From Cyathus striatus (taxonomy: Eukaryota > Basidiomycota > Agaricomycetes > Agaricales > Nidulariaceae), in the NCBI GenBank assembly GCA_025738555.1, contig JAOVFP010000022.1, positions 1,860,001 to 1,924,000 on the forward strand: a DNA stretch of 64,000 nt, read 5' to 3'. This document shows positions 26,036 to 37,848 of the stretch, in pieces. Numbering within the stretch: position 1 is the first letter of the stretch; each line of letters begins with the position of its first letter. The position numbers and the translations under genes are program-made. The notes below the pieces were generated by a model that searched no databases, was not told the origin of the DNA, and saw only the letters and a list, made by a program, of their open reading frames with translations.

Positions 26036-26368
26036 AGGGGAGGTGTAGGATGGGTGCAGGAGAGGAAGCAAAATCACACAATTGCACGGTGAAAAGGAGG
26101 GGCAATAAGGAACGTAGGAGAGCGCTGACAAGGGAAATTGATTCTTATCAATGACTAGGACTTCTTGAGTTCTCTGTTGTGACGTAAATCGATGCGTGGA
26201 CAGTACATGTGTACACAAAGCCAACACAAAGCAGGGAAGCAAAATCGTACGATCGCACAGTGAAAGGAAAACAATAAGGAAAGCGCTTTTAAGGATATCA
26301 TTGACTTCTCTGTTGTGACGTAAATCAATGCGTGGAAAATACATGTGTACACAAAGCCGACACAAAGC
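26036..26368. repeat. tandem repeat array, period about 135-172 bp
   Basis: GAAGCAAAATC recurs at 26064 and 26236, TTCTCTGTTGTGACGTAAAT at about 26170 and 26305, and GTACACAAAGCC at about 26210 and 26347. These describe two and a half copies of one unit with an internal indel of about 37 bp. The array lies between the transposase promoter side and the right inverted repeat, as subterminal repeats often do. Confidence 0.7.
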
Positions 26369-26480
26369 TCAGATTTTTCTCAGCTATATTCAGTTTTAGC
26401 TAACGATTATCCAGCTTTACTCAGATAGCTAACTGTCACTCAGTTTCTCCCAGACCATCCCCGCGCGAGTTTTGACTGGG
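26369..26480 (-). repeat. right terminal inverted repeat and subterminal motifs
   Basis: Mirror of the left end. CTCAG, CAGCT and CAGTTT motifs lead to AGTTTTGACTGGG at 26468-26480, followed by the target duplication GTTCAGC. Confidence 0.65.
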
Positions 26481-26487
26481 GTTCAGC

Positions 26488-27168
26488 GCTTAGCAATTGC
26501 GCAAATTGCGCAATGAACATTTGTTTGGTTCACCCCATATCAATAAATAGCGGCATGAACGCATCCGCTCAATTGCGTTTGTTATGCGCTTGTCTCTCGG
26601 AAACAGTAACATTGCTCGGAATCGAAAATCTCGAACAATTTTATCTTACAAGTTATAATCTATAGTCTATGATATCGAGTATCAGCAGCCATATCTCTTT
26701 CCTTCTGCAAAAGAAGTGCGCAGTATGGGTGCCGCTACCTTTTTAAGTATCCACAGTGAATGCTCCCAACTTCCCACCGCAGTCTTACGAGTCTACGACA
26801 CGACTTGCAAACCATCACGGATTCATATAGCAGACCAGAGCAGACGCCTAGCAGTACTTAAATTGTCAATCTCACAACGTTCGTGCGGAAAACTACTACT
26901 TAGGTCAAGCCTAGGCATGCCCAAAACAATCTGAAGTACTACATTGAACCAAATCGCGAAGTCTTACCAAATCAATACTGCTCCTCTGTATGAACAACTA
27001 TAGAAGATATCCCACATTCTTTCGTCCGTCCCATGCACGTCATGTCAGTATTGAATACTGACACCTAACAGCCCAGGGATAGATTCCATTAATAGATATC
27101 CTGTGCGTTTCTGCCAGAGGCTATGCTACATCGTATGTCTCATGCCGTCATGCTGTAGCTCTCCTGCT
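26488..27168. other. upstream region of NACHT gene 1
   Basis: No supported gene. A block with TTTGTTTGGTTCACCCC...AATAAATA...GGCATGAACGCATCC (26520-26570) resembles sequence upstream of NACHT 2 (about 33390-33440) and NACHT 3 (about 59760-59800), so it was carried in the duplicated module. Confidence 0.45.
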
Positions 27169-27201
27169 ATAGATTGGCGCGCGAAGCATATTATATATAT
27201 A
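27169..27201 (+). promoter_or_regulatory. core promoter of NACHT gene 1: inverted CCAAT plus TATA box
   Basis: ATAGATTGGCGC (27169-27180; ATTGG is an inverted CCAAT box) is followed by TATATATATA at 27192-27201, 38-47 bases before the ATG at 27239. The same 12-mer and a TATA run precede NACHT 2. Confidence 0.55.
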
Positions 27202-27238
27202 CCAGTCCTCAACGATGCGCATTCCCCCGGCCATCGTC

Positions 27239-30023
27239 ATGTCAAATTACTTTAATAAAGCATCGAACTTTTCTGTAAATCAACCAAGTTTCACCGAAAT
27301 CACTGGTACGAAGCTGCTGTAAACATGGCTTTCAATACTCACTGACTAACGTCGATTCGTCAAACAGTTCAAAACGGAGTATCAGGTGCGTGGTAGCAAG
27401 TATACACCTGGCAGCTAGCCATGCTTATCATTTCCATCAGGCTTGCAATGGCTTTCACAGCTTGTGGCTCAAGGTGCATCCCACGATTCGAAGGACCAGT
27501 ATGATGCCCCAAAATGTCATCCGGATACACGTACACAGCTCCTAGGCGATATAAACGAGTGGATTAAGATCACTGATAAGGAGACGGGCATCATGTTCCT
27601 TCATGGACCAGCAGGAGCTGGAAAATCCTGCATTGCACGATCTGTTTGCCATGGTGCATCTTCAGAAGGTCTTTTAGGCGGTAGCTTCTTTTTCAGGAGA
27701 GGAACATCTGATAGAAACAATGCCGACAAGCTGTTTACCACCATAGCGTATCAACTTGCCATGGTGAACAAGGATCTCGGCCAGTATATACTGGAAGAAG
27801 TGGAGTGTAATCCGCAGATTGTTCATATGTCTCTGAAGGAGCAATTTCGAAGACTCATCTTCGAGCCATGCTGCAGCATACCTAAGGATCGACTCCTTAT
27901 CAAGGCGATTGTTATTGACGGATTAGACGAGTGCGACGATGCAAGTATGCAGGTTTCTATTTTGAAGTTACTAGCCAAGGCTGTGCGATACGAAGGATTT
28001 CCCCTCGGCATTTTCATTACCAGTCGACCCGAGCTCCATATACGAGAGGTTTTCGATACCAAAGAAATTATCTTTGCAACCCAAGTTGTCTCCTTGGATC
28101 GCATTCCTGGTGTCGCCCAGGACATTCGGACTGTTTTGGAAAGTGGATTTACACGGATCATCAACGATCCTAGATTTAGGAGGTGTCTCAAATCTGTTCC
28201 ACAGCCTTGGCCGCCTCCAGATGTCATCAACAAAATTGTTCAGAGATCCTCTGGTCAATTTATATATTCTGCAACAGTTCTCAAATTCGTATCAAGTCCA
28301 GATCACAATCCTGCTTCTCAGCTTGACATTGTGCTTGGAATTCGGAAAAGTCGTGACTCTACTTCCCCCCTTTCAGGCCTTGATCTACTGTACCGAGAGA
28401 TAATATCTAGGGTTCCCCATCCGAAGAGAGCTATTAAAGTACTAGGGTATATTATTGCAATGAAACAACTGGGTCGCAAGAATAGTTCTGATTCAAAACA
28501 TATCAGCGAGTCTATCCTCAACTTCTCATTGGATATTACGAAGGCAGTACTCCATAATCAAAATAGGCTGCTTCTTGTCATTGACCAGTTATTGGATTTC
28601 CAGCATGGAGAATCATACCTTGCACTAAATCAATTGCATTCTCTTATCTCACTCAATATTGGATCAAATTCTACTAGACGACATCTAAATATAACATTTT
28701 ATCATAAATCATTTCAAGACTTCTTAACCACAAAAAAGTGGTCTGGTATATTCTACGTTAGTGTCCGTACAATACATGCAGACATTGCGCAATCCTGTCT
28801 GAAGTTTATGAGCCTCTCAAAATATGAAACTGATGAACATCATGGTGTGTTGAAATCATTTACAGTTAAATCTATCTAATTCCTATAGTTGGTTGGCTTT
28901 ATGCCTGCTTTCATTGGTATATACACCATGGGAAAGGTTTTTCTCAACACAACTTGCGTGACTTTGATTTTTCTTTATGCAGATTTTTCTCCGGATCTAC
29001 ACAACATTTAGATGCTTCAAATTTAAAAGCAGCTCTTGAAATGCTTGGCCTCCTTCATGGTACTCAAGCAATAAAATCAAGTGTACAAGCTAGTGGAAAC
29101 CTTCGAAAGTATGGAACATTATCAAGTGAAGACCTGTATTACACTATATCAGCTACACGGAACCTGATGTTTGTATGTTGTCATGTTTCAACTAGCTTAC
29201 TGTTTTTAATGCATTTGCTATCTTAGACTGGGAATGCATCGACAGACTACATAATATCATTTGCCTTTCCAGTTTGGGTTCAATATTTTCAATCATACAA
29301 GAATGATGCCTTGGTGAAACAACTGCTTATACTGTCCAGTTTTCGTAACTGGAATTTCGAGATACCTATAAGCTATATGCACCAACTAGTGCAAGACGCT
29401 GGATACATTACAAGTCCTGATGCAGACCAAGTCACAACATTGCTACTGCAAGTCATTAAATTGGGTAGATGGTATGGTGGAGACATCAGAAAATTTCTGT
29501 CTTATAGTAAATATTCTGGGCCCTTCCATTGCACGCGGGATGAATATGTAGGTACTGTTTGCCTTGCACTCACTGCCTTTCGAAGGCTTTGTGATATCGA
29601 ACACCTTAAAATATTTCTGGAAGAATGGACGAACGTACTGGAGCAGACATTTTACGAAAGCAGATTATTCAATATGGAACATCCATTGCTACTTAAGAGT
29701 CTGAAATCTGAAGCTCTGGCTTTTCACAATATTGATGCGTTCAACCAGAAACTTACGCATAAAATGCAACACCATCTATTCTCCTGGTTTGAGGTACTCG
29801 ATTGCTCAACTCTGTCATGCACTGTACAGTACAGCTAACTCTAACTGTTTCATAGAAATTACAATGCCCTCCTCGTGGTATCATGGATTTGTGGCAAAAG
29901 GCATTCGAGAAAGCGCGACGTTCAACTCTGGAAGGAACTACAGGCTACTATTACTTTTGTGATATTTCCAAATATTGTAAAACATGCCAGTTACAGCTCA
30001 ATCATGTGGCTGGAAATTCGTAG
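27239..30023 (+). CDS. NACHT NTPase (fungal NLR-type), gene 1
   Basis: Signal-transducing NTPase of the fungal NLR class, thought to act in self/non-self recognition. The start ATG at 27239 gives MSNYFNKASNFSVNQ, an 18-bp micro-exon encodes FKTEYQ, and the main exon begins GLQWLSQ at about 27444. P-loop GPAGAGKS is near 27607, Walker B AIVIDGLDECDD near 27905-27940, and ITSRPELHIREVF (sensor-like) near 28015. After the NACHT domain come helical segments (YREIISRVPHPKRAIKVLGY, LLLVIDQLLDF) and, across introns, a non-repetitive C-terminal region (FFSGSTQHLDASNLKAALE, YMHQLVQDAGYITSPDADQ, KYSGPFHCTRDEYVGT, MDLWQKAFEKARRSTLEG). It ends with a cysteine pair (YCKTC) and stop TAG 30021-30023. No WD40, ankyrin or TPR motif is evident. 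Open throughout, so likely functional. Confidence 0.85.
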
Positions 30024-30669
30024 GTAGTTTCTGGAAGATGAATATTATGCCTGGTGTCAATATCATTTTCTGTTATTATTAAGGGGCATGCATACTGAAA
30101 GAAGGTAAGTAAATATCATTATATATATTTTCTAGCAGAGAACGAACCTGAACATTTATAGGAATTAACTGATTCTTTGGGCTAATTTTCAACTATTACT
30201 TACTCCACCTTTGCATACGCCGATTTAGACGGCATTCTACCCAACTTGTATCACCAATATAATTATTGAACTGGTAAGCACTCCGGGAGATCGTCAAGCG
30301 AGTCTACCATGACACTCTGCATGTCGCCTTTCTCGAAATCCTCCCACCCTTGTATTTCTAATCAAGAAGGGCAACAGTGCTGCGTAAGTTAAACATATTA
30401 ACTCGATAATACAATCTTAAAACACAGAAAGGAGAGAGGTATGAAGTGTATACATGAAATAATTAATTGAAGCACCACGAGTGTGCAAAACATAACCAAA
30501 TAATATAACATAATATTATCCCAATAAATATCCTACATTCACATCAACATCGAACACCACCTCATAAATTGAACCATACCAACTCAACCTTATGACTCCT
30601 GCCCCCCTCCCCATTCATTTCCATTGAGTCGATTCCCCCCCACTTACCTTAACTACCTCCCCCTCCGTC
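30024..30669. other. 3' flank of NACHT gene 1
   Basis: Non-coding. Homologous to the regions after NACHT 2 (about 45200-45780) and, inverted, after NACHT 3 and P450 F. A strongly conserved block at about 30260-30365 recurs at 45450-45545 and, inverted, at 54790-54890. It marks the 3' part of the duplicated module. Confidence 0.55.
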
Positions 30670-31600
30670 ATCTCAGCACTCTTTGCAAATGAAGCCCACC
30701 CCTCCCACAACAAGCGCCGAATCCATCCTCAAATACCGTCCCTCAACACCCCCCCTTCTTCTCCAAAGTATCTTGCGACCCCCAACGGACACCCTCATAT
30801 GCATACTCCCCGCTAGCGATTTCAAATTCTCGAATCCAGGATACGCACGGAGACTCTCGAACGCACTGTCTCCAGGTCGGTGGATCTGTAAAAGGTTCAT
30901 AGCCCAGCAACAAGCAACGAGTTCGTCAAAGTGCCTCAGGGGGTGATCAGGGAACCTTTTCACATCGTCCCCCGCGTTCCGTATGTAGATAAACATCTCG
31001 AGGTAGTGTTTCCGTACATCTGGTTGCAGGATGGAGTCGCTGTTGAGATGACTTATAGCAAGGGGGGACGGGACGTCTTTGTACAGCGGATCAGATTCCG
31101 CGTGAGCGAGGGAGGGAGGTGTGCGAGCCTTCATTCCGCCTGTGGAAGTGGAGTAACCAGCCAACATTATCCACCTCCCCGCTTATTGGAGATTCGACTT
31201 TTTCGTCCCCAGGCGTGCGGGACAGAACATGAAGAGCATAGACAGCGACATTCACTACGTAACGTCTATGCCTAAAGGCAACCCACTGTGATCCACGAAT
31301 CAAATGGTACGCACTTATATGCTACCCGTCCTCGGACTGAGCCTCTGGACCAGACCCGTCCCGCTTATATCGCCAGTACAAATCAAAACCCTCCCACAAG
31401 GAGATCTTTCACATTCTGTCCTGGTACCGCCGCCAAGAGAAGTATCATGTTCGTCATTGATATCCACGAGGATGGCAAGTTGGCGACAGAGACGAGGGTG
31501 CGAGTTTTCAAGGTCAGAGGAAGAAGAGGAGGAAGAGGATGTGGTTGAGCTGTAAGAGCTGATGGAAGAGATGGCGGAACCCAGCGTTTTAGTTAGCGCC
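30670..31600 (-). pseudogene. DUF6535 relic, copy C (C-terminal half)
   Basis: Minus-strand remains of the soluble half: VLSRTPGDEKVESPISGEV, HFHRRNEGSHTSLP, LAHAESDPLYKDV, SDSILQPDVRKHYLEMFIYI, RNAGDDVKRFPDHPLRHF, then an internal deletion to FDELVACCWAM, AYPGFENLKSLAGS and a C-terminus RYLRMDSALVVGG. Frames change several times and the membrane half is absent. The upstream side joins P450 relic C near 31600, the same joint as in copy B. It is convergent with NACHT gene 1. Confidence 0.75.
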
Positions 31601-33154
31601 AACCTACTCCATACGTAACTGAACTCGGGGAGACCATCGGGCACAACAAATCTATCGTCGTATGAACCCCTATGACACTATACGGCACCCTAGCAAGATA
31701 ATATTCGGAATCCTCTACACCGCTCGCCTACAACAACCCATCAGATGTATATATGCACATATCATTGAGGGAATACGTACACATATAGCAACAACCACAA
31801 CGGTTCTGTGATCTTAAACAGTAAGAATTCGGATAAAGAGTAGAAAGGAAAGAGGGTGCCATTGATAGCGGCCTTCAAATACCTCATCTCCTTCATCTCT
31901 TCATACGTATACATAAAGTCATTTCTCCGGCCTACCTCAGAAAGGACCTCCTCGAAAAGCTTTTGAGCGGCCTCGGTGTGTTGAGTGAGGAAGTATATGC
32001 AGAAGGTGGGTGTTATTGCTATCTATGCGTGTGTAAGCATCGAGTGGAGAACCAGGAAGGTGACGTACCGTATTATGAGCAGCATCGCATCTAAACCCCA
32101 ATTAGCCCCCTGACATCGCTACAGAGAAAAAAACATACCAGAAGAACCAGTACTCTCCTCCTCGTCCACCTTCCGTCCAAACCTATCCCTCTTATCATCC
32201 TTCTCCCTCCTCTACCCAAGCGTCGAATCCAAATACGCCTTCTTAACGCGCATATGTACCTTTGCTTTGTCCTTGAATATCTCGAAGATAGGCTAGAACC
32301 ATCCCCGACGCTCATGCATGGTTGTTTCTTCTTGTGCTAAATGGAACACTGGCGTATGACTTCGGAGGCAGTGGGGAGGTAGGAGGGGGAAGTGCTTGGA
32401 GGGTAGTGGGTTGCGCTGCCTAAGAAGATCGCAGAGCCTGTTTCGAGAGAGTGTGTAGCTGCTAGTACAGCGCTGCATTGTGTCCTGCGTAAGATAATGT
32501 AAGCGCTGGGTGTAGTAGGATTGTCAATGGGTAAGGGTAAGGCACGGAAAGCGAGAAGAAAAGATAAGAACAACGATGGGGGAAGCACGAGGACGGTACG
32601 AAAGCGAACAGGGGAAGGGTACATGTAGCACGAAAGCAAAAGTGAAAGAAAAGACAAAACACGAACCTGAGAAGCAGCCACCATCCCACTCTCCATCCTC
32701 TCGTTGACCAGCTGGATTACATCCGTCATTGAAAGCTTGAAGTTGCTGATTCGCATGCAGGTAAGGAAGGGCCGGTAGAAGGGAGAGATGGAATATGTGG
32801 GTGGCCGGTTAGCCTAGGGCTGGCCATTTGGAGGAGGGTGTGGGGGCAACACGGGAAGTGGTGGACAGTATCAATTGCAAACGAGGACAGACCAGGACCT
32901 ACTTCTGGATATCACGCGTTAGCGCTTAAAGTTGTAGGGTGGGAATGAAAGACCAGGGCAGTGCCGGGATCGTGCGTCTCTCTTCCTTCATAAAACACAA
33001 AACTGGAAGCATTTGCCTGTACGCACTCAGCTCTGTCGACAGCATACAAATATTGGTTCATTACCACCCAAACTCCGTTTCCTACGCGTGCTGACACAGT
33101 GAAGACGAACAAGGAATCCTTCCAAGTTTCCACCAACACTTCATTGATAAGCAT
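31601..33154 (-). pseudogene. cytochrome P450 relic C
   Basis: Minus-strand P450 remnant. GNGVWVVMNQYLYAVD (about 33100-33055) matches GDGIWEIMNQYGYVVD of P450 E. SMTDVIQLVNERMESGM lies near 32735-32680, YFLTQHTEAAQKLFEEVLSE near 32010-31955 and EEMKEMRYLKAAING near 31900. A degraded K-helix equivalent (TEPLWLL) and a trace of the VPYSVM...HTRKDL...PDGL block run into DUF6535 copy C. No haem-binding loop. It is divergent from NACHT pseudogene 2. Confidence 0.7.
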
Positions 33155-33600
33155 TTAAACATCATGATGATGGGCGAGCAAGTTATCTCCTGGATCATTG
33201 CCACTGACATTTTAAACAATTTTAGTTTTGATCCGAGCGTTCTGCAGTGACCGATGAGTAGTAACTATTTGAGGGGGTCTGGAGAACAATATGTCGAGCT
33301 GCGAAAAGTCTTTGAACGACATAAGCCAGGGTGTAGGAGGACCTGTCAAGGTCGTCACTCAACATGGGTTCTCCAGAATGTAGTGATGTTGATTGGTTCA
33401 CCCGCTGTTGATAAATATCGGCACTGATGCATCCACAAGTGTAGCGCGTTAAAGGAATTAATTCAGAGATTCATCACCAACTGCTTAACACTCTCCGCTG
33501 GTCACATAGAATATGGTGCGCATTTCTGGAGGCTATCTATCCCGATTTAACTTTTGGCTTGTGCACAGCACATGACCTCAAGCTGTGACCATTTCCTGCA

Positions 33601-33636
33601 ATAGATTGGCGCTCGAAGCTATGTATTGTATATATA
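33601..33636 (+). promoter_or_regulatory. core promoter of NACHT pseudogene 2
   Basis: The 12-mer ATAGATTGGCGC (33601-33612) is identical to that of NACHT 1, with TATATATA at 33629-33636 and ATG at 33692. Confidence 0.5.
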
Positions 33637-34380
33637 GTCATACAGCCCCCCATGATATGACCTCCCATCCAGGGCATTCCATGCCGTCATGATGTCTTTT
33701 AACGGGGCATCAAACTTTTCTATGAACCAACCAAATTTCATTGAAATCACCAGTACGACGCAGCTTTAAACATGGCCATGAACACTTACTAACAACCAGT
33801 AGTTCGTGAAGCAAATGTTCAGACTGGCGTATCAGGTGTGCGATGACCACTACACACCTAGTAGCATGCAAAACTTACGATTTCCATCAGGACTGCAATG
33901 GCTTTCTCAGTATATGGCCTGAGGTGCATCCCATGATTCAAAAGACCAGTACGATGCCCCAAAATGCCATCCTGACATGCGCAAAATGCTCCTCAGCGAC
34001 ATTAATGCATGGATAAAAATAACTGATAAGGAAACTGGCATTATGTTCCTGCATGGACCACCAGGATCTGGAAAATCCTGCATTGCATGATCCATTTGCC
34101 ATGATGTGTCTTCAGAAGGACACTTAGGTGGTAGCTTCTTTGTCAGGAGAGGAACGTCTGATTGAAACAATGCCAACAACCTGTTTACCACCATAGCATA
34201 TCAGCTTGCTATGGTGAACAAGGATCTCAGCCAGTATATATTGGAAGAAGTGGAGCGTAATCCACAGATTGTCCATATGTCCCTGGAGGAGCAATTTCGA
34301 AGACTCATCTTCGAGCCATGCTGCAGCATACCGCAGGATTGACTTCTTATCAAGGCAATTGTTATTGATGGATTAGATGA

Positions 34381-35647
34381 TGAAAAGGGGTACTTGTGTT
34401 CTAGTAGTGAAATTGGCTCTAAGTTTGCAACTTACTTCACTACAAAATTCACAAGTCTCTTAAAATGCGAGAGGGGTTTGAGGTGGGTGTAGCCTCTTAT
34501 TGTCTTATGTATTCTTCAATCGTTTAGAAGCCAAATGAACCAAAAAACAATAGAATTTTATTGTAGAATTTAAGTAATACACCCTTTGTACTACTTCAAA
34601 CCCTGTAGAAGTGACCAACAAATCTTTTACCAGCACAACTTCTTAGAAAACTGAAAAAGAGCAAGTCTTTACTCTTTATGAGACTGCTTTATTGAAAACA
34701 CTAAGTTCTAGGCCCTCACTGGAGTCTCAGAACCTTAGATTCTTTCCAAAAATACCCAAAATGCGAACCAAAACAATTCTATATCTTTGAAACAAAAAGA
34801 CCTAAACCACTACCCAATACCTATTGTACCTGGGCAAGAAAGGCGCTATTCTGCTTGCCCTCTTACCCTCTATAATACCTACTTAAATACAGGAAACAGA
34901 GCAGTATTACTAAGAGTTTCTCAGACACTGTATACTACATATATGTACATGAAACACTTCCCTGTCTTTTACCTGTATCTTTCAATCATATGTCATTTGG
35001 AGCTGAGTAAACCCGAAGTATTAGGACACTCTAGACTACTCAGTCCTCTTATTGTCAGATGGTATAGTGTCTTACTCTGTGTCACTCTGGGCAGATAATA
35101 ATAAAACATCTACTTGTGTCCGATGTTTTACCCCTATCCTGGTTCGGACTTCGGTGAGATCATGTCATGTAGTACTAGAATAGGATGTACTCGACTCCAG
35201 CTTTAGAACGAGACCAGAATCATCCAGATTGATGAAGAATAGACCATTCTATTCCACTCTGAAATATTCATTAATTCATATTTATTTCATTGACTATTTG
35301 TTAGACTTCAATCCTGATGCCAAACAAACAACTTAGCGGTATCAAAATGAAATGAAATGATATACAAGTCATGTGACTGGCAGAAAAGTGGTCCTTTCAA
35401 TATTCAATATCTTTTCCTACACACCAGGCTAATGGTAGGTTGGACATGAAAGCACTTGTACTCTATTTTATGTTGTAGACAGTTGAATATTAACCCGAAT
35501 TAGAAGGGTAATAAGTACAATGCTTGCTAATTTGTAGCAGTCCATAGATCTTTATTTATTATCTGGGGTTCTTCAATGTATACAGATTTAATACTGTAAA
35601 TGGTAGAAATGCACAATTTTACGCCTAAATGCACAGGTGGCGTCACA
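34381..35647. mobile_element. 1,267-bp unclassified insertion with TG...CA ends
   Basis: Interrupts the Walker B coding sequence of NACHT 2 between GATTAGATGA and GTGTGATGAT. Removing it and one copy of ATGA restores the frame GLDECDD seen in the paralogues. The 4-bp direct repeat ATGA flanks it (34377-34380 and 35648-35651). The ends read TGAAAAGG and CGTCACA. No long open frame and no inverted repeat; it may be a solo LTR. Confidence 0.65.
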
Positions 35648-37478
35648 ATGAGTGTGATGATACAATTATACAGGTTGCTATTCTGAAGTTATTAGCCAAG
35701 GCAGTGCGATATGAGGGATTTCCCCTTGGCATTTTTATTACCAGCCGACCTGAACTCCATATACGAGAGGTATTTGATACCAAAGAATTATTTTTGCAAC
35801 CCAGGTCATCTCCTTGGATCGCATTCCTGGTGTCTCCCAGGATATTCAGACAGTTTTAGAGAGTGGATTTACTCAAATCCTCAATGATCCTAGGTTTAAA
35901 AAGTGTCTCGAATCAGTTCCACAACCTTGGCCGTCCCCAGATGCCATCAATAAAATTGTTCAGTGATCTTCTTGTCAATTTATATACTCAGCAACAGTTC
36001 TCAAATTCGTGTCAAGTCCAGATCACAATCCAGCTTCTCAGCTTGAAATTGTGCTTGGAATTCGGGAAGTTGTGACTCTACTTCCCCCCTTTCAGATCTT
36101 GATCTACTGTATCGAGAGATAATATCTAGGGTTCCCCATCCGAAGAGAGCTATTAAAGTACTAGGGTATATTATTGCAATGAAACAACTAGGCTGCAAGG
36201 GATTTATTGACTCCAGAGGTATCAGTGAGACTCTCCTGAACTTCTCATCAGATATTACAAAGGCAGTACTTCATAATCAAAATAGGCTTCTGCTTGTCAT
36301 TGATCAATTATTGGATTTCCCACACAGAGAATCTTATCTTGCTCTGAATCAATTGCATTCTCTCGTCTCAATCAATGTTGGTTCAAGTTCTACTAGACGG
36401 CATCTAGAAATAACATTTTATCATAAATTGTTTCAAGACTTCTTAAGAATAAAAAAGCGGTCTGATCTATTCTATATCAATGTCTCAAAAATACATGCAG
36501 ACATCACACAATCCTGTCTGAAGTTCATGAGTCTCTCAAACTATCAAACAGATGAACATCATGGTATGTCGAAAACATTTATAACTCAATATATCTAATT
36601 CCTATCTGAGTTGGTTGGCTTTATGCTTACTTTCATTGGTATATACACTATAGAAAAGGCAGGGATTGCATAAGTTATGCACAACCAGATCTGCGTGCAT
36701 TCGATTTTGCTTTACACAGATTTCTTTTCTGGGTCTACACAACATTTAGATGCTTCAAGTTTAAAAGCAGCTTTCAAAACACTTGGCCTCCATGGTACTC
36801 AAGAAAGCTAGTGGAAATCTTTGGAAGTATGGAACACTATCAGTCGAAGACATGTATTACACTTTATTAACAGCATGGAATGTGATAGATGTATGTTAAT
36901 ATGTTTCAACTAGCATACTGTTTTTAACATATTGGCTATCTTAGTGGTATGGTAAGAAGCTGCAACATGAATATTTCATGACATCATTGGCCTTTCCTGT
37001 TTGGGTTCAATACCTCCAATCATACAAGAATGATCCACTGGTGAAACAACTACTCGTAATGCTCAGTTTTCGTATATGCCAGTTGGGAGATTTTCATAAA
37101 GCTTTCCAGGTACTAGTCAGCTATATGCACCAACTTCTGCAAGGTGCTGGATACACAAGTCCTGATGCAGAGCAAGTGGCAACAATGCTACTAATTAAAG
37201 TCATTGAGTTTAGCGAATCTGCTAGCTGCTGTGGTCTTGTTTCTGTTGAAAATTTGGAAATTTTTCTATTCAACAGTAAATATTCTGGTCCCTTCCATTG
37301 CACGCAAGTTGAATATGTGGGTACATATTGCGATATGCTCACTGCATCTCGAAGGTCATTTAATGGGAAACACCTGAATGAATTTCTGGATGCTTGGACA
37401 GGCAGGTTGCCATTTCAAGGCACATTTTTTAATATTAAATGTCAAGATGTACTCAAGAGTCTGGAATCTGAAACTTTG

Positions 37479-37848
37479 TGTTGAGATTATCTTATCTCAA
37501 CAAAAGCGGATCTAGCAGATCTTATCTAATCATGGAACTCCGTAGCACATACTAGAACCTTCTAGTATGTTTATTCTTAGGTAGATGTAATTATAGTAGC
37601 ACTATATACGGTACTGCTGTACTCAACAGCATAACAGCATAACAGCTTAACAGCTCCTTTTACAGCAGTAGATATTTATATACACCTCTTGTACAGTATA
37701 TAAACCCCCCAGTTTTACTGGATAAATAACAAGAAAGTCTTTACTCTTCTTACAGTCACTCTAAGCCTCTATCTACACACTCTACCTCTCAGGTGAGCCT
37801 GTACCCAGATCAGCAACTGCCCTGTGCAGAGTCCTTGCTGTTTCTACA
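37479..37848. mobile_element. solo LTR, 370 bp
   Basis: Starts TGTTGAGAT and ends TTTCTACA, flanked by perfect 5-bp duplications CTTTG (37474-37478, 37849-37853). A TATATAAA box lies near 37697. The first 24 bases form a palindrome (TGTTGAGAT...ATCTCAACA). It splits the C-terminal exon of NACHT 2; uninserted paralogues read straight across. Confidence 0.85.

Larger units (their letters stand above)
17396..26480. mobile_element. 9.1 kb TIR-bounded DNA element with 7-bp target duplication
   Basis: The left end starts CCCAGTCAGAACT and the right end, reverse-complemented, starts CCCAGTCAAAACT. Similarity continues imperfectly for about 45 bp to a shared AAACTGA. Immediately outside both ends is the 7-bp direct repeat GTTCAGC (17389-17395 and 26481-26487). 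Subterminal regions at both ends are dense in CTGAG/CTCAG motifs, including a shared TAAAACTGA...AGCTGAG. The element contains, all minus, a passenger gene (17826-20135) and a Tnp2-like transposase (22277-25529), plus a plus-strand MTU1-like fragment. It sits between P450 relic B and NACHT gene 1. A nested origin for the Tnp2 part cannot be excluded. Confidence 0.75.

Noticed and set aside
26036..26368. Possible CRISPR-like array
   Set aside because: The units are about 135-172 bp with an indel and no uniform short repeat and spacer pattern; it is a eukaryotic subterminal tandem repeat.
27823..28233. Minus-strand open frame opposite NACHT gene 1 (and the equivalent opposite NACHT 3 at 57195-57602)
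   Set aside because: It is a shadow of the conserved NACHT coding sequence; the same antisense frame appears in both paralogues only because the sense codons are conserved.
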